This document shows positions 20,553 through 36,789 of a stretch of DNA of 64,000 bases, piece after piece. The DNA is from Luteibacter anthropi. Lineage in GTDB: Bacteria; Pseudomonadota; Gammaproteobacteria; Xanthomonadales; Rhodanobacteraceae. The notes beneath the pieces are model-generated. The model made no database searches. It was not told where the DNA came from and saw only the letters and a list, made by a program, of their open reading frames with translations. Position 1 is the first letter of the stretch; each line of letters starts with the position of its first letter. Where the stretch lies: positions 248,001 through 312,000 of the forward strand of contig NZ_JAARLZ010000004.1 of the NCBI RefSeq assembly GCF_011759365.1, in the 5' to 3' direction. Position numbers and translations under genes: made by a program.

Positions 20553-21118
20553 GGCATGCACAATCGGTTGAGCTCGGCCGCGATGGCATCCAGCGGAAGC
20601 AGGACATCGGCACCTGCGACTTCCAGGCCGGCAAGCGGCATGACGTCGACTTCGGCGGTGGCAGGGTCCTGGATCACGGCGTAGCCACCCGCGTCGCGCA
20701 CGGCCTTCAGGCCGTTGGCTCCGTCGGAGTTGGCGCCGGTCATCAGTACGGCGACGAGGCCGTCGTGCCATGCCGCGGCAGCGGTTTCGAACAGGACGTC
20801 GATCGAAGGGCGCGCATAGGCAACCTTGGCATCGACACTCAGGGAAAAATGGGCGTTGCTTTCCACCAGAAGATGGTAGCCAGTGGGTGCCACGTGCACG
20901 ACTCCCGGATCGATCGGTGAGCGTTCGCGCGCCTCGACCACGGGTAGCGGGCTGTGCAGCTGGAGCAGTTCAACCAGCAGCGATACGTCGGGCGATCCGG
21001 TATGGCAGCAGACCACGACAGGTACTGGCAGCTGCGGATCGAGACCGGGAAGCAGCCGCTCCAGGGCGATGAGCCCACCGGCACTGCAACCGATGGCGAT
21101 GGCCGTACGCAGGCTCAT
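20549..21118 (-). CDS. cheB: CheB-type methylesterase, catalytic domain only
   Basis: The 189-residue protein corresponds to the CheB C-terminal esterase domain. The catalytic triad is visible as Ser in GCSAGG (residues 10-15), His in CCHTGS (37-42) and Asp in LMTGANSDGA (124-133). The usual N-terminal receiver domain is absent, so activity cannot be controlled by its own phosphorylation. It overlaps both cheR and the GGDEF gene. No chemoreceptor gene lies nearby, so its protein substrate is unclear. Confidence 0.93.
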   Translation of the reverse strand: MSLRTAIAIGCSAGGLIALERLLPGLDPQLPVPVVVCCHTGSPDVSLLVELLQLHSPLPVVEARERSPIDPGVVHVAPTGYHLLVESNAHFSLSVDAKVAYARPSIDVLFETAAAAWHDGLVAVLMTGANSDGANGLKAVRDAGGYAVIQDPATAEVDVMPLAGLEVAGADVLLPLDAIAAELNRLCMP

Positions 21119-21954
21119 TTGCGCAACGGCCTCGCGCCGGCACCACCGACCTGATAGATGCGCAGGGCACCATCAATATCGGCGAAGCCTGCGGCGGAAG
21201 GGGAGAAGTCGATGTTCTCGCGCGTACCCAGGCAAAGGAAGCCGCCACGGACGAGGCTGTCGCGGAACAGGCCGAGCGTGCGGTCCTGCAAGGTGTTGCT
21301 GAAATAGATCAGCACGTTGCGGCACAGGATCAGGTGGGCTTCGCAGAACACCTCGTCGGTGACGAGGTTATGGTTGAAGAAGGTAACGTTGCGGCGCAGG
21401 CGCTGGTCGATCTTGATGAAGTCGTAGCGTGCGCTGTAGTAATCGCTGAACGAGCGCGCACCGCCGGCCTCGATGTAGTTGCGCGACCATTCGCGGGCAT
21501 CGCGGGTGGCATAGATGCCTTCCGCTGCGGCGGCGAGCGCTGCGTCGTTGAAGTCGGTGGCATAGATGCGCGAGCGATCGTAGAGGCCGGCTTCTTCCAG
21601 CAGGATCGCAAGGGAATAGACTTCCTGCCCGTGCGCGCAGCCGGCCTGCCAGATGTTGATCTCCGGATAGGAGGCCAGCACCGGCAGCACCTTGTCGCGC
21701 AGCGCGCGGAAGACGGGCGGATCGCGGAACATCTCCGAGACCGGCACCGAGAGCCCTTCGATCACGCGCGACAGGAAACCATCCTCGTGCAGCACGCGAT
21801 TCACCAGTTCGATGATCGTGCCGGTGTCGTGCGTGCGCACGAGCTGCTGCACCCGGCGTTTCAGGGACGCCGGAGCATATTCGCTGAAATCGTGCCCGTG
21901 GCGCAGCTGCATGGCGCGCACGAACAACTGGATCTCGATGTCCTCGATGTCCAA
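21115..21954 (-). CDS. cheR: CheR-type protein-glutamate methyltransferase
   Basis: The 279-residue protein has the CheR N-terminal helical domain (SLKRRVQQLVRTHD), VPVSEMFRDPPVF, a variant SAM-binding motif WQAGCAHGQEVYSLAI and ILCRNVLIYFS. It methylates glutamates using S-adenosylmethionine. The start is TTG 21954, one base after the kinase stop, with AAGGA seven bases upstream. It forms a matched methylation pair with the CheB domain protein encoded next. Confidence 0.93.
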   Translation of the reverse strand: MDIEDIEIQLFVRAMQLRHGHDFSEYAPASLKRRVQQLVRTHDTGTIIELVNRVLHEDGFLSRVIEGLSVPVSEMFRDPPVFRALRDKVLPVLASYPEINIWQAGCAHGQEVYSLAILLEEAGLYDRSRIYATDFNDAALAAAAEGIYATRDAREWSRNYIEAGGARSFSDYYSARYDFIKIDQRLRRNVTFFNHNLVTDEVFCEAHLILCRNVLIYFSNTLQDRTLGLFRDSLVRGGFLCLGTRENIDFSPSAAGFADIDGALRIYQVGGAGARPLRK

Positions 21955-21955
21955 G

Positions 21956-25612
<3,657 letters not shown>

Positions 25613-25713
25613 GCGATGACCGGTGGGATGCGGGTAAAGGGCGATGGCCCCTGGGGTAGTACATCGGAACGGTGTGTCCCATCCATGGGCGTCGCCACAT
25701 TATCAGCGATCCG

Positions 25714-26607
25714 TCATGCCGGTGGCGTGTCACGGCGCCAGGGCGGCGGCACGAGGCTGCCCCGGCGCATCGCCAGGGCCAGGAAGCCGGCGGTCACCAT
25801 GGAACAGATTCCCACCGTCACCACCGAGGCCTCCACGCCAAAAGCGCCGCCGGTCAGCCAGTCGGGGCCCTGCATGTGGGACGCCAGGAGACCGTGCTGC
25901 TCGAAGCCCGACACAGGGATGCCATAGAACGGTCCCTGGGTGACGTTCCAGGCCGCGTGGGCGCCCATGCACGCCCAGAGCGAGCGGGTCACATGGAAGA
26001 GCAGGCCAATAAGAAGGCCCGCCTCGATGGCGATGGCCACGGCAGACCAGGTGGTGGCGTTGGGGTTGGCGATATGCAGGCCACCGAAGACCGCGGCCGA
26101 GACCAGCAGGGCCGCCCAGGTACCCAGCCCTTCCTCGACGATGCGGAAGATCACGCCCCGGCTGATGATTTCCTCACCGACTCCGGCACCCACGCCCATG
26201 ACGAGGATGGGCCCGAGCCAGTCCACATCGTGATGGATGCCACTCACGCCATAGGCGCCAAGCGCCCACAAGGCACCGACGATGAGGGAGAACATGGCCG
26301 CGCCCCCGGCCAGCCCGAGAAGAAGGTGGGGCAGGGCCTTGCGTGGCGCCAGTTCGTTCACGCGCCGCCATTCGATGAAGCGGACGAGCAGCCAGTAAGC
26401 CAGCACGATAGGCAGCAGGCGAAAGAACTGGATGGCAGGGGTGACGTCACGGAACGCGATATGTCCGCGCGGCAGGCCCAGCGCGTTATAGCCGAGCTTC
26501 GTGAGCATATGGAGGATCGCCATGATCACGAAGAAAGCGACGATCCGCCCGAGAGGGCTGCGGAGCAGGCGGAGGGGGAGGCGGGGCGATGGCGCGTCAG
26601 GTTGCAT
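25714..26607 (-). CDS. CPBP-family intramembrane metalloprotease
   Basis: The 297-residue membrane protein has canonical CPBP motifs: EEIISRG (EExxxR), FGGLHIAN (FxxxH) and HAAWN (HxxxN). This set is complete, unlike the paralogue at 10601-11383, so proteolytic activity is more likely here. It is divergent from the cNMP/flavoprotein reductase gene and lies 100 bp downstream of the kinase gene, in the same orientation as the kinase. Substrate unknown. Confidence 0.92.
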   Translation of the reverse strand: MQPDAPSPRLPLRLLRSPLGRIVAFFVIMAILHMLTKLGYNALGLPRGHIAFRDVTPAIQFFRLLPIVLAYWLLVRFIEWRRVNELAPRKALPHLLLGLAGGAAMFSLIVGALWALGAYGVSGIHHDVDWLGPILVMGVGAGVGEEIISRGVIFRIVEEGLGTWAALLVSAAVFGGLHIANPNATTWSAVAIAIEAGLLIGLLFHVTRSLWACMGAHAAWNVTQGPFYGIPVSGFEQHGLLASHMQGPDWLTGGAFGVEASVVTVGICSMVTAGFLALAMRRGSLVPPPWRRDTPPA

Positions 26608-26709
26608 GAAGGTCTCGTGGATGGGCTTGCGCGGGCAGTCTACGCAGGCATGATGTGCGGCATAAGCCCGATCGTGCCGTCAGCTCCATCCCTCCCTGGA
26701 ACGCCGCCG

Positions 26710-28371
26710 ATGTCCAAGCCGTCCGAGAACGACCCGTCCAGCCCGCTGAACCGTCGCGAGCAGACCTTTCCCCGCCTCGATGCGGACATGGCAGGCCGGA
26801 TCGCCACCTATGGCCGCGAGGAGTACGTGCCCGCCGGCACCATGCTCTTCCAGCGGGGCCAGCGCCGGGTCGATTACTTCTTCATCATCGAAGGCTGCAT
26901 CGAGATCTACGACTTCGGCGAAGACGGCCAGCCGCGCATCTTCAATGTCCACGGCCCCAGCCAGTTCACAGGCGAGGTCGATCTCTTCAGCGAACGACAG
27001 GTCATGGTCAACGGCCGCACGGGCGCCGACACCCACCTGATCCGCGTCGATCCGGCCGGCTTCCGTCGCATGGTCTCGGCCGAGCCGGACATCGGCGAAA
27101 TCATCATGCGCGCCTTCATCCTGCGCCGGGTGGGCTTGATCCAGAGCGGGCAGGGCGGCGTGACCCTGGCCGGTTCGGCCCATGCGGCGGATACCGTGAG
27201 GCTACGCAGTTTCCTGATCCGCAATGGTTACCCCTATCGCCTGCTCGACACCGACGTGGACGAGGATACCCGTCACCTCATCGACGGCTTCGGCCTGGAT
27301 CCGACCGAATGCCCCGTCGTGATCCTGCCCGACCGCCGCGTGCTGCGATGTCCGTCCACCGCCACGCTTGCCGACGAACTGGGCATCACCATCGAACTGG
27401 ATGCATCCCATGTCTATGACACGACGGTGATCGGCGCCGGGCCGGCCGGTCTCGCGGCGGCTGTCTACGCTGCATCCGAAGGCCTCGATACGCTCGTGCT
27501 GGAGGCACTGGCGCCGGGTGGTCAGGCCGGCACCAGTTCCAAGATCGAGAACTACCTGGGCTTTCCCACCGGCATCTCCGGCCAGGCCCTCGCCGGTCGC
27601 GCGCAGGTGCAGGCCATGAAGTTCGGCGCACACATGGCCATCGCCCGTTCGGTGGAACGCATGGATTGCAGCAGCCACCCCTATCGCCTCCACCTGGACG
27701 ACGGCAGCGTCGTCACCACGCGTTCGGTCGTGATCGCCACGGGCGCGCGCTATCGCAAACTGGTGCAGGTGGATTACGAACGCTTTGAAGGGCAGGGCAT
27801 CCACTACGCGGCCACGGCGATGGAAGCCACGCTATGTGCCGGCGAGGAAGTGGTGGTCGTCGGCGGCGGCAACAGCGCCGGCCAGGCAGCGGTGTTCCTC
27901 GCACGCACCGTGGCACACGTACATATCCTCGTGCGTGGCGATGGCCTCGCCGCCACGATGTCCGACTACCTCGTGCAACGCATCGCGCAATCGCCACGCA
28001 TCACGCTGCATTCGCACTGCCAGATCGATCACCTCGATGGCGATGGCTATCTGCGCGAAGTCGGCTGGCACTGCACGCGCACCGGTGTCACCACGCGCCG
28101 CGGCGTCGGCAGCCTCTTCGTGATGATCGGCGCCGAACCAAACACCGCCTGGCTACGCGACTGCCTCGACCTCGACCGCAAGGGTTTCGTGCTGACCGGC
28201 CGCGACGCAGACGGTTTCGCCACGCCATCCCCCTATGCCACCACCCTGCGCGGCGTATTCGCCGTGGGCGACGTACGCTCGGGCTCCGTAAAGCGCGTAG
28301 CCTCCGGCGTAGGCGAAGGCTCGGTAGTCGTCCAGGCCATCCACCGCTACCTCAACCCCTCCCCCGTGTAG
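26710..28371 (+). CDS. cNMP-binding / thioredoxin-fold / TrxR-like flavoprotein fusion lacking CxxC
   Basis: The 553-residue protein has three parts. Residues ~20-145 form a cyclic-nucleotide-binding domain (YVPAGTMLFQRGQ, FTGEVDLFSE). Residues ~165-230 form a thioredoxin-like fold without active cysteines (CPVVILPDRRVLRCPS). Residues ~236-553 form a thioredoxin-reductase-like flavoprotein with FAD motif GAGPAG (242-247), NADPH motif GGGNSAG (385-391) and ATGARYRKL. Where thioredoxin reductases have CATC, this protein has HYAATAMEATLC (365-376), so it cannot reduce thioredoxin in the classical way. The TAG stop lies inside a REP. The electron acceptor is unknown. Confidence 0.88.
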   Translation: MSKPSENDPSSPLNRREQTFPRLDADMAGRIATYGREEYVPAGTMLFQRGQRRVDYFFIIEGCIEIYDFGEDGQPRIFNVHGPSQFTGEVDLFSERQVMVNGRTGADTHLIRVDPAGFRRMVSAEPDIGEIIMRAFILRRVGLIQSGQGGVTLAGSAHAADTVRLRSFLIRNGYPYRLLDTDVDEDTRHLIDGFGLDPTECPVVILPDRRVLRCPSTATLADELGITIELDASHVYDTTVIGAGPAGLAAAVYAASEGLDTLVLEALAPGGQAGTSSKIENYLGFPTGISGQALAGRAQVQAMKFGAHMAIARSVERMDCSSHPYRLHLDDGSVVTTRSVVIATGARYRKLVQVDYERFEGQGIHYAATAMEATLCAGEEVVVVGGGNSAGQAAVFLARTVAHVHILVRGDGLAATMSDYLVQRIAQSPRITLHSHCQIDHLDGDGYLREVGWHCTRTGVTTRRGVGSLFVMIGAEPNTAWLRDCLDLDRKGFVLTGRDADGFATPSPYATTLRGVFAVGDVRSGSVKRVASGVGEGSVVVQAIHRYLNPSPV

Positions 28372-28850
28372 GAGCGCGCCTTGCGCGCGACCGGTTGGAA
28401 TGGTGTCGCTCCGTAGTAAAGCGGCCCATGTGGTGCGTCGCTCCGTAGGGAGGGCTCGCCTATCGGCCTCGCGCTCGGCGCCTGTGGCGTGGCTGCGCAC
28501 GAGGCGACGGGTGCGGCCCTTGTCGCTCCGGCCTGCGGTGTCCCTCGGGAAAGGAGAGCCGCTACGCGGCTAGTGTCTTATGGCTGCGCCCCTTCGGGCA
28601 CGGGTAGCGTGCGGGGCTTTTCGACTCGGCCTCCGTGCCTCGGCGAAAAGGGCCGGCCTTCCTGGCCGGCCCCGCTTCGCGGCCTTTTCCGCCCACTCCC
28701 CTCACCTCCATCAAGTCGCGCCAAGGGCCGCCCCCGCCGCCTCTACCCATTTCACGGTGATCTTGTAGGAGCGCGCCTGCGCGCGACCGGTTGTCGCAAA
28801 AACCATCATCGTTTCGATCCAACCGGTCGCGCGCAAGCACGCTCCTACAG
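28369..28850 (+). repeat. Composite REP-bounded element, copy B
   Basis: The same element as at 16328. A forward REP supplies the stop codon of the preceding gene; the conserved core follows; a REP inverted pair ends it (28765-28850). Core hairpins here are GGGCCGGCC/GGCCGGCCC at 28650-28672 and CCGCTTCGCGG followed by CCTTTTCC. The arms differ from copy A but stay complementary. Apparent short ORFs inside are repeat translations. Confidence 0.87.
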
Positions 28851-28924
28851 GGGGACGGTGTCGCAAGATGGATCGCCGATGCGACCGGCGCCACCTCACG
28901 ACTAACCTGACGCAACTACTGTCG

Positions 28925-29012
28925 TGTAGGAGCGCGCCTGCGCGCGACCATTCATCGCGCAGAACATCATCGTTGCCGTTCAACCGGTCGCGCGCAAGGC
29001 GCGCTCCTACAG
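28925..29012. repeat. REP inverted pair (BIME-like)
   Basis: A forward REP and a reverse REP are separated by a linker of about 35 bp resembling other pairs (CATCGCGCAGAACATCATCG). It lies just upstream of the small gene at 29030. Confidence 0.85.
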
Positions 29013-29029
29013 GGGGCGGGTGTCGCACG

Positions 29030-29239
29030 ATGGATATCGAATCGATCGGCGCCAAAGCCGATGCGATGCAGTGCGTCTTTACGGAATACATGGCCGAAAT
29101 CGAGTTGCCGAATCAACGCTGTGTCGCCCGGGCGATGTCGGGCGTCAACGTGCTGTATCGCATGCGTCTGCAATGCATCAAGCAGGCGAACGGGCGGCGC
29201 ATATGGGGCGAGGTGCGTGCGCTGGGAGGCGCGAAATGA
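29030..29239 (+). CDS. Small unknown protein, first of a two-gene module
   Basis: This 69-residue soluble protein has two cysteine-containing segments (MQCVFTEYMAEIELP and QRCVARAMSGV) and ends near LQCIKQANGRRIWGEV. I recognise no domain. Its stop overlaps the next small gene as ATGA. The second half resembles the unknown protein at 59624-59911 (shared R-x2-C-I-K/R-Q), which is also followed by a small membrane protein. The frame continues upstream through a REP, so the ATG at 29030 is the sensible start. Confidence 0.6.
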   Translation: MDIESIGAKADAMQCVFTEYMAEIELPNQRCVARAMSGVNVLYRMRLQCIKQANGRRIWGEVRALGGAK

Positions 29240-29451
29240 TCGTGGGGCTGTGGGAAGTGGGCGTCGCGCTGGTGTTGCTGCTGGTGAACCTGCTTGTCTA
29301 CCTGAGCAGCTATGGCCGCACGTGTTCGCTGGCGACGGGTGCGCGGATATTTTCGGTACTGTCGTTTTTGGCGTTTATTGCCAGGTCATTCGCCGTGGGC
29401 GATATGGCGAGCATCCATCGCCGATGCGATCGGCTCCTACCCCTCCGGTAG
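29236..29451 (+). CDS. Small membrane protein, second of a two-gene module
   Basis: The 71-residue protein has two predicted membrane helices (residues ~4-24 and ~38-55). Its ATG overlaps the preceding stop, and GGGAGG lies seven bases upstream, a strong ribosome-binding site. It resembles the small membrane protein at 59911-60207: LLVNLLVYLSS here against LLAVNVAVYLD there, then a Cys and a second helix. The C-terminal RRCDRLLPLR comes from a short repeat and may not be original coding sequence. Function unknown. Confidence 0.6.
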   Translation: MIVGLWEVGVALVLLLVNLLVYLSSYGRTCSLATGARIFSVLSFLAFIARSFAVGDMASIHRRCDRLLPLR

Positions 29452-29463
29452 CAGCGTTGCATT

Positions 29464-29972
29464 GTAGGAGCGTGCTTGGGCGCGACCGGTTGGATCGAAA
29501 CGATGAAGGTATTCGCGATAACCGGTCGCGCGCAGGCGCGCTCCTACAGGGGTGCAGTAACCCCAGAGGTTTTTCCACACGATCACCGTGAGATCGGTAG
29601 AGGCGGCGGGGGCGGCCCTTGGCGCGACTTGATGGAGGTGAGGGGAGTGGGCGGAAAAGGCCGCGTAGCGGGGCCGGCCAGGACGGCCGGCCTTTCCTGC
29701 CGAGACAGGATGTCGAGTCAGGAAACCCCGCCCGCTCCCCGGGCCCGAAGGGGCGCAAGCCATAAGACACTGAGCCGCGCAGCGGCTCCTCCTTTCCCGA
29801 GGGACACCGCAGGCCGGCGCGCCAAGGGCCGCCCCCGCCGCCTCGTGCGCCGCCACGCCACAGGCGCCGAGTGCGAGGCCGAAAGGCGAGCCCTTCCTAC
29901 GGAGCGAAACACCACAAGGCCGCTTTACTACGGAGCGACACCATTCCAACCGGTCGCGCGCAAGGCGCGCTC

Positions 29973-29978
<6 letters not shown>
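29464..29978 (-). repeat. Composite REP-bounded element, copy C (inverted)
   Basis: This is the reverse-orientation copy of the element at 28369. A REP pair is at 29464-29550 and a single REP at 29950-29978. Core hairpins are GGCCGGCC/GGCCGGCC at 29672-29692 with CCGCGTAGCGG beside it. The last REP supplies the TAG stop of prfC. Copies B and C face each other across the two small genes at 29030-29451. Confidence 0.87.
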
Positions 29979-34503
<4,525 letters not shown>

Positions 34504-34505
34504 CC

Positions 34506-35048
34506 ATGAGCCTGAAGCTTCCCTGTTTGCTGCGTTCCGCCCTGGTGGTGGCCACCGTTGCCCTGCTGGCCGGTTGCGGCTTTCACCTTCGCCAGTCGGC
34601 CGCGCTGCCGGCGGGGATGAAGAAGATCCACCTCACGGTATCCGGTGGCGGCAAGCTCGAGCGCGACCTCACCCGCGCGCTGGAGGGCTCCGGCGCCGTT
34701 GTCGTCGACAAGCCTTCGGCCGATTCGGCCGAGCTGGCGGTGACCAGCAACACCTTCCGTACCGATTCGCTCACCGTGAGCGGCACGGCGCGCGTCACCG
34801 AATACGCCGTGCGCTACCACGTCGAATTCAATGCGAAGGCACCGGACGGCACGCAGATCATTCCGACCCAGTCGGTCGATATGTCGCGCGAGTTCAGCTA
34901 CGACGCCACCAACACCATCGGTACCGCCAGCCAGACCGAAGAACTGCAGCGCAGCCTGATCGGCGACATGGTGCAGTCGATCCTGTTCCGCCTGCAGGCG
35001 GCGGGTGCGCACCCGGCATTGGCAACACCAACACCCGCCGCGCAGTAA
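34506..35048 (+). CDS. lptE: LPS-assembly lipoprotein LptE
   Basis: LptE plugs the LptD barrel in the outer membrane and helps insert lipopolysaccharide. The 180-residue protein has a lipobox LLAGC (Cys about 24), followed by GFHLRQSAALPAGMKKIHL, the family hallmark. The gene is three bases from leuS and 13 from holA, the usual leuS-lptE-holA order in gammaproteobacteria. The C-terminus is Ala/Pro-rich. Confidence 0.95.
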   Translation: MSLKLPCLLRSALVVATVALLAGCGFHLRQSAALPAGMKKIHLTVSGGGKLERDLTRALEGSGAVVVDKPSADSAELAVTSNTFRTDSLTVSGTARVTEYAVRYHVEFNAKAPDGTQIIPTQSVDMSREFSYDATNTIGTASQTEELQRSLIGDMVQSILFRLQAAGAHPALATPTPAAQ

Positions 35049-35061
35049 GGGAGCAACTCCG

Positions 35062-36072
35062 GTGTCGATGAATCCCGGCCAGTGGCAGAAGCACCTTGCC
35101 GGCGATCGCATGGCGCCGGTGTATCTGCTGGTAGGCGAGGAACTGCTCGTGCTCGAAGCGGCCGACGCCGTGCGCGCCATGGCGCGCCGGCTGGGCTATG
35201 CCGAGCGCGAGGTGCTGGAAGCCGACAGTCGCTTCGACTGGGACGACCTGGCCCGCGCCTCGGCCGGTCTTTCCCTGTTCGCAACCCAGCGCCTGCTCGA
35301 CCTGCGCCTGGCCGGTGGCAAGGCAGGCAAGGATGGCGGCGCCGCCATCACGGAATTCGTGGGCAATCCGCCACCCGACACCACGCTGCTGATTACCGCC
35401 ACCGAGTGGAGCAGCAAGCATGATGCGGCCTGGACCAAGAACGTGGACAAGGCCGGCATCCAGATCATCTTCAATGCGCCGCGTCCGCACGAGTGGACCC
35501 AGTGGATCGGCGCGCGTCTCGCCTCGCGCGGCGTGCAGGCCACGCCCGACGCCGTGGCCATGCTGGCCGAACGCGTGGAGGGCAACCTGCTCGCCGCCGC
35601 CCAGGAAGTGGACAAGCTCGTGGTGCTGGCGGGCGACCGCCGCCTCGATGCCGATACCCTGGAAAGCCTTGTCGCCGACAGCGCGCGTTTCGACGCCTTC
35701 AAGCTCACCGATGCGGCCTTCGCCGGGGAGGGCGGCCGCGCGCTGCGCATCCTGGCCGGGCTGCGTGCCGAGGGCGAGGAATTGATCGTACTGATGGGCT
35801 GGATGGTCAACCAGCTCCAGTTGGCCCTGCGCCTGGCCAACGCCCGCGACTTCGCCTCCCAGGCCCGGGCCGAGCGCCTGTGGCCGGCGCGCGAGCAGTT
35901 GTTCCGCAAGGCCCTGCGACGCGCACCGCGTGAACACTGGCTGGCCTGCCTGGCCCGTGCGGCGCGCATCGACCGCATGGCCAAGGGCCGCCAGCAGGGC
36001 GATCCCTGGCTCGAGGCGGAGCGCCTTGTCGCCGCCATTGCCGAACCCCGCGCTGCCACGGCCTTCGCATGA
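35062..36072 (+). CDS. holA: DNA polymerase III delta subunit
   Basis: The delta subunit opens the sliding clamp during clamp loading. The 336-residue protein has the family pattern APVYLLVGEELLVLEAAD, LFATQRLLDLRL, and the AAA-like helical domain with EGNLLAAAQEVDKL and DAFKLTDAAFAGEGGRALRI in consecutive segments. GTG 35062 is preferred because AAGGGAG lies eight bases upstream; an in-frame ATG two codons later is too far from it. It overlaps nadD by four bases. Confidence 0.95.
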   Translation: MSMNPGQWQKHLAGDRMAPVYLLVGEELLVLEAADAVRAMARRLGYAEREVLEADSRFDWDDLARASAGLSLFATQRLLDLRLAGGKAGKDGGAAITEFVGNPPPDTTLLITATEWSSKHDAAWTKNVDKAGIQIIFNAPRPHEWTQWIGARLASRGVQATPDAVAMLAERVEGNLLAAAQEVDKLVVLAGDRRLDADTLESLVADSARFDAFKLTDAAFAGEGGRALRILAGLRAEGEELIVLMGWMVNQLQLALRLANARDFASQARAERLWPAREQLFRKALRRAPREHWLACLARAARIDRMAKGRQQGDPWLEAERLVAAIAEPRAATAFA

Positions 36073-36710
36073 GTGAATTGCGTCCGCTCGCCATTCTTGG
36101 CGGCACGTTCGATCCCATCCACAACGGCCACCTGCGCGCCGCGTGGGAGGCCGTGGAGGCACTGGACGCCGAGGTGCGCATGGTGCCGGCACGCACGCCG
36201 CCGCACCGGCCGCCACCGGTGGCGGATGCCGCTGGTCGCGTTGCCTTGCTGCGTGCGGCGTTGTCGGGGCAGGACCGCCTCTCCATCGACACGCGCGAGC
36301 TGGATCGCGACGGTCCGTCGTACACCGTCGATACGCTGGCTTCGTTGCGTGCCGAGATCGGCCCCGATCGCCCGCTGGTGCTGCTGGTGGGTGCGGATGC
36401 CTTTGCCGGCCTCGCGTCCTGGCATCTGTGGAAGGAACTGTTCCGCCTGGCACATATCGGCGTGCTGACCCGGCCCGGTGGTGATCATCCGCTGCCGGAC
36501 GAACTGGCCGCCTTCGTGGCGGACCGCCGCGCGCCTCGCGTGCAGGGCCCCGCAGGCCTCGTGGTGGACATCGCCATCACGCCGCTGGATATCGCCGCCA
36601 CCGCGATCCGCGAGACCTTCGCCGCCGGCCACGAACCGCGCTTCCTGATGCCCTCCGAATGCTTCGCCGACGAGGCCTTGCTGGCGCCGTACCGCGCGCT
36701 CGGGCGCTGA
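36069..36710 (+). CDS. nadD: Nicotinate-nucleotide adenylyltransferase
   Basis: NadD transfers AMP to nicotinate mononucleotide in NAD synthesis. The 213-residue enzyme has the nucleotidyltransferase signature [11 protein letters not shown] (11-21), SYTVDTL and [15 protein letters not shown]. The usual ISST-x-IR motif is DIAATAIRE here, a conservative variant. ATGA overlap with holA indicates co-translation in the leuS-lptE-holA-nadD operon. Confidence 0.96.
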   Translation: MSELRPLAILGGTFDPIHNGHLRAAWEAVEALDAEVRMVPARTPPHRPPPVADAAGRVALLRAALSGQDRLSIDTRELDRDGPSYTVDTLASLRAEIGPDRPLVLLVGADAFAGLASWHLWKELFRLAHIGVLTRPGGDHPLPDELAAFVADRRAPRVQGPAGLVVDIAITPLDIAATAIRETFAAGHEPRFLMPSECFADEALLAPYRALGR

Positions 36711-36789
36711 TCCGGCGCAAGTCGCGGAGAGCGTCGCGACAGCCCATGGGCTATCCTTCCGGCTTGCAAGCCCGTCAGGTCTTACCGTC

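Noticed and set aside
28868-29029. Upstream extension of the small protein at 29030
   Set aside because: The extra codons pass through a REP pair and have no ribosome-binding site.
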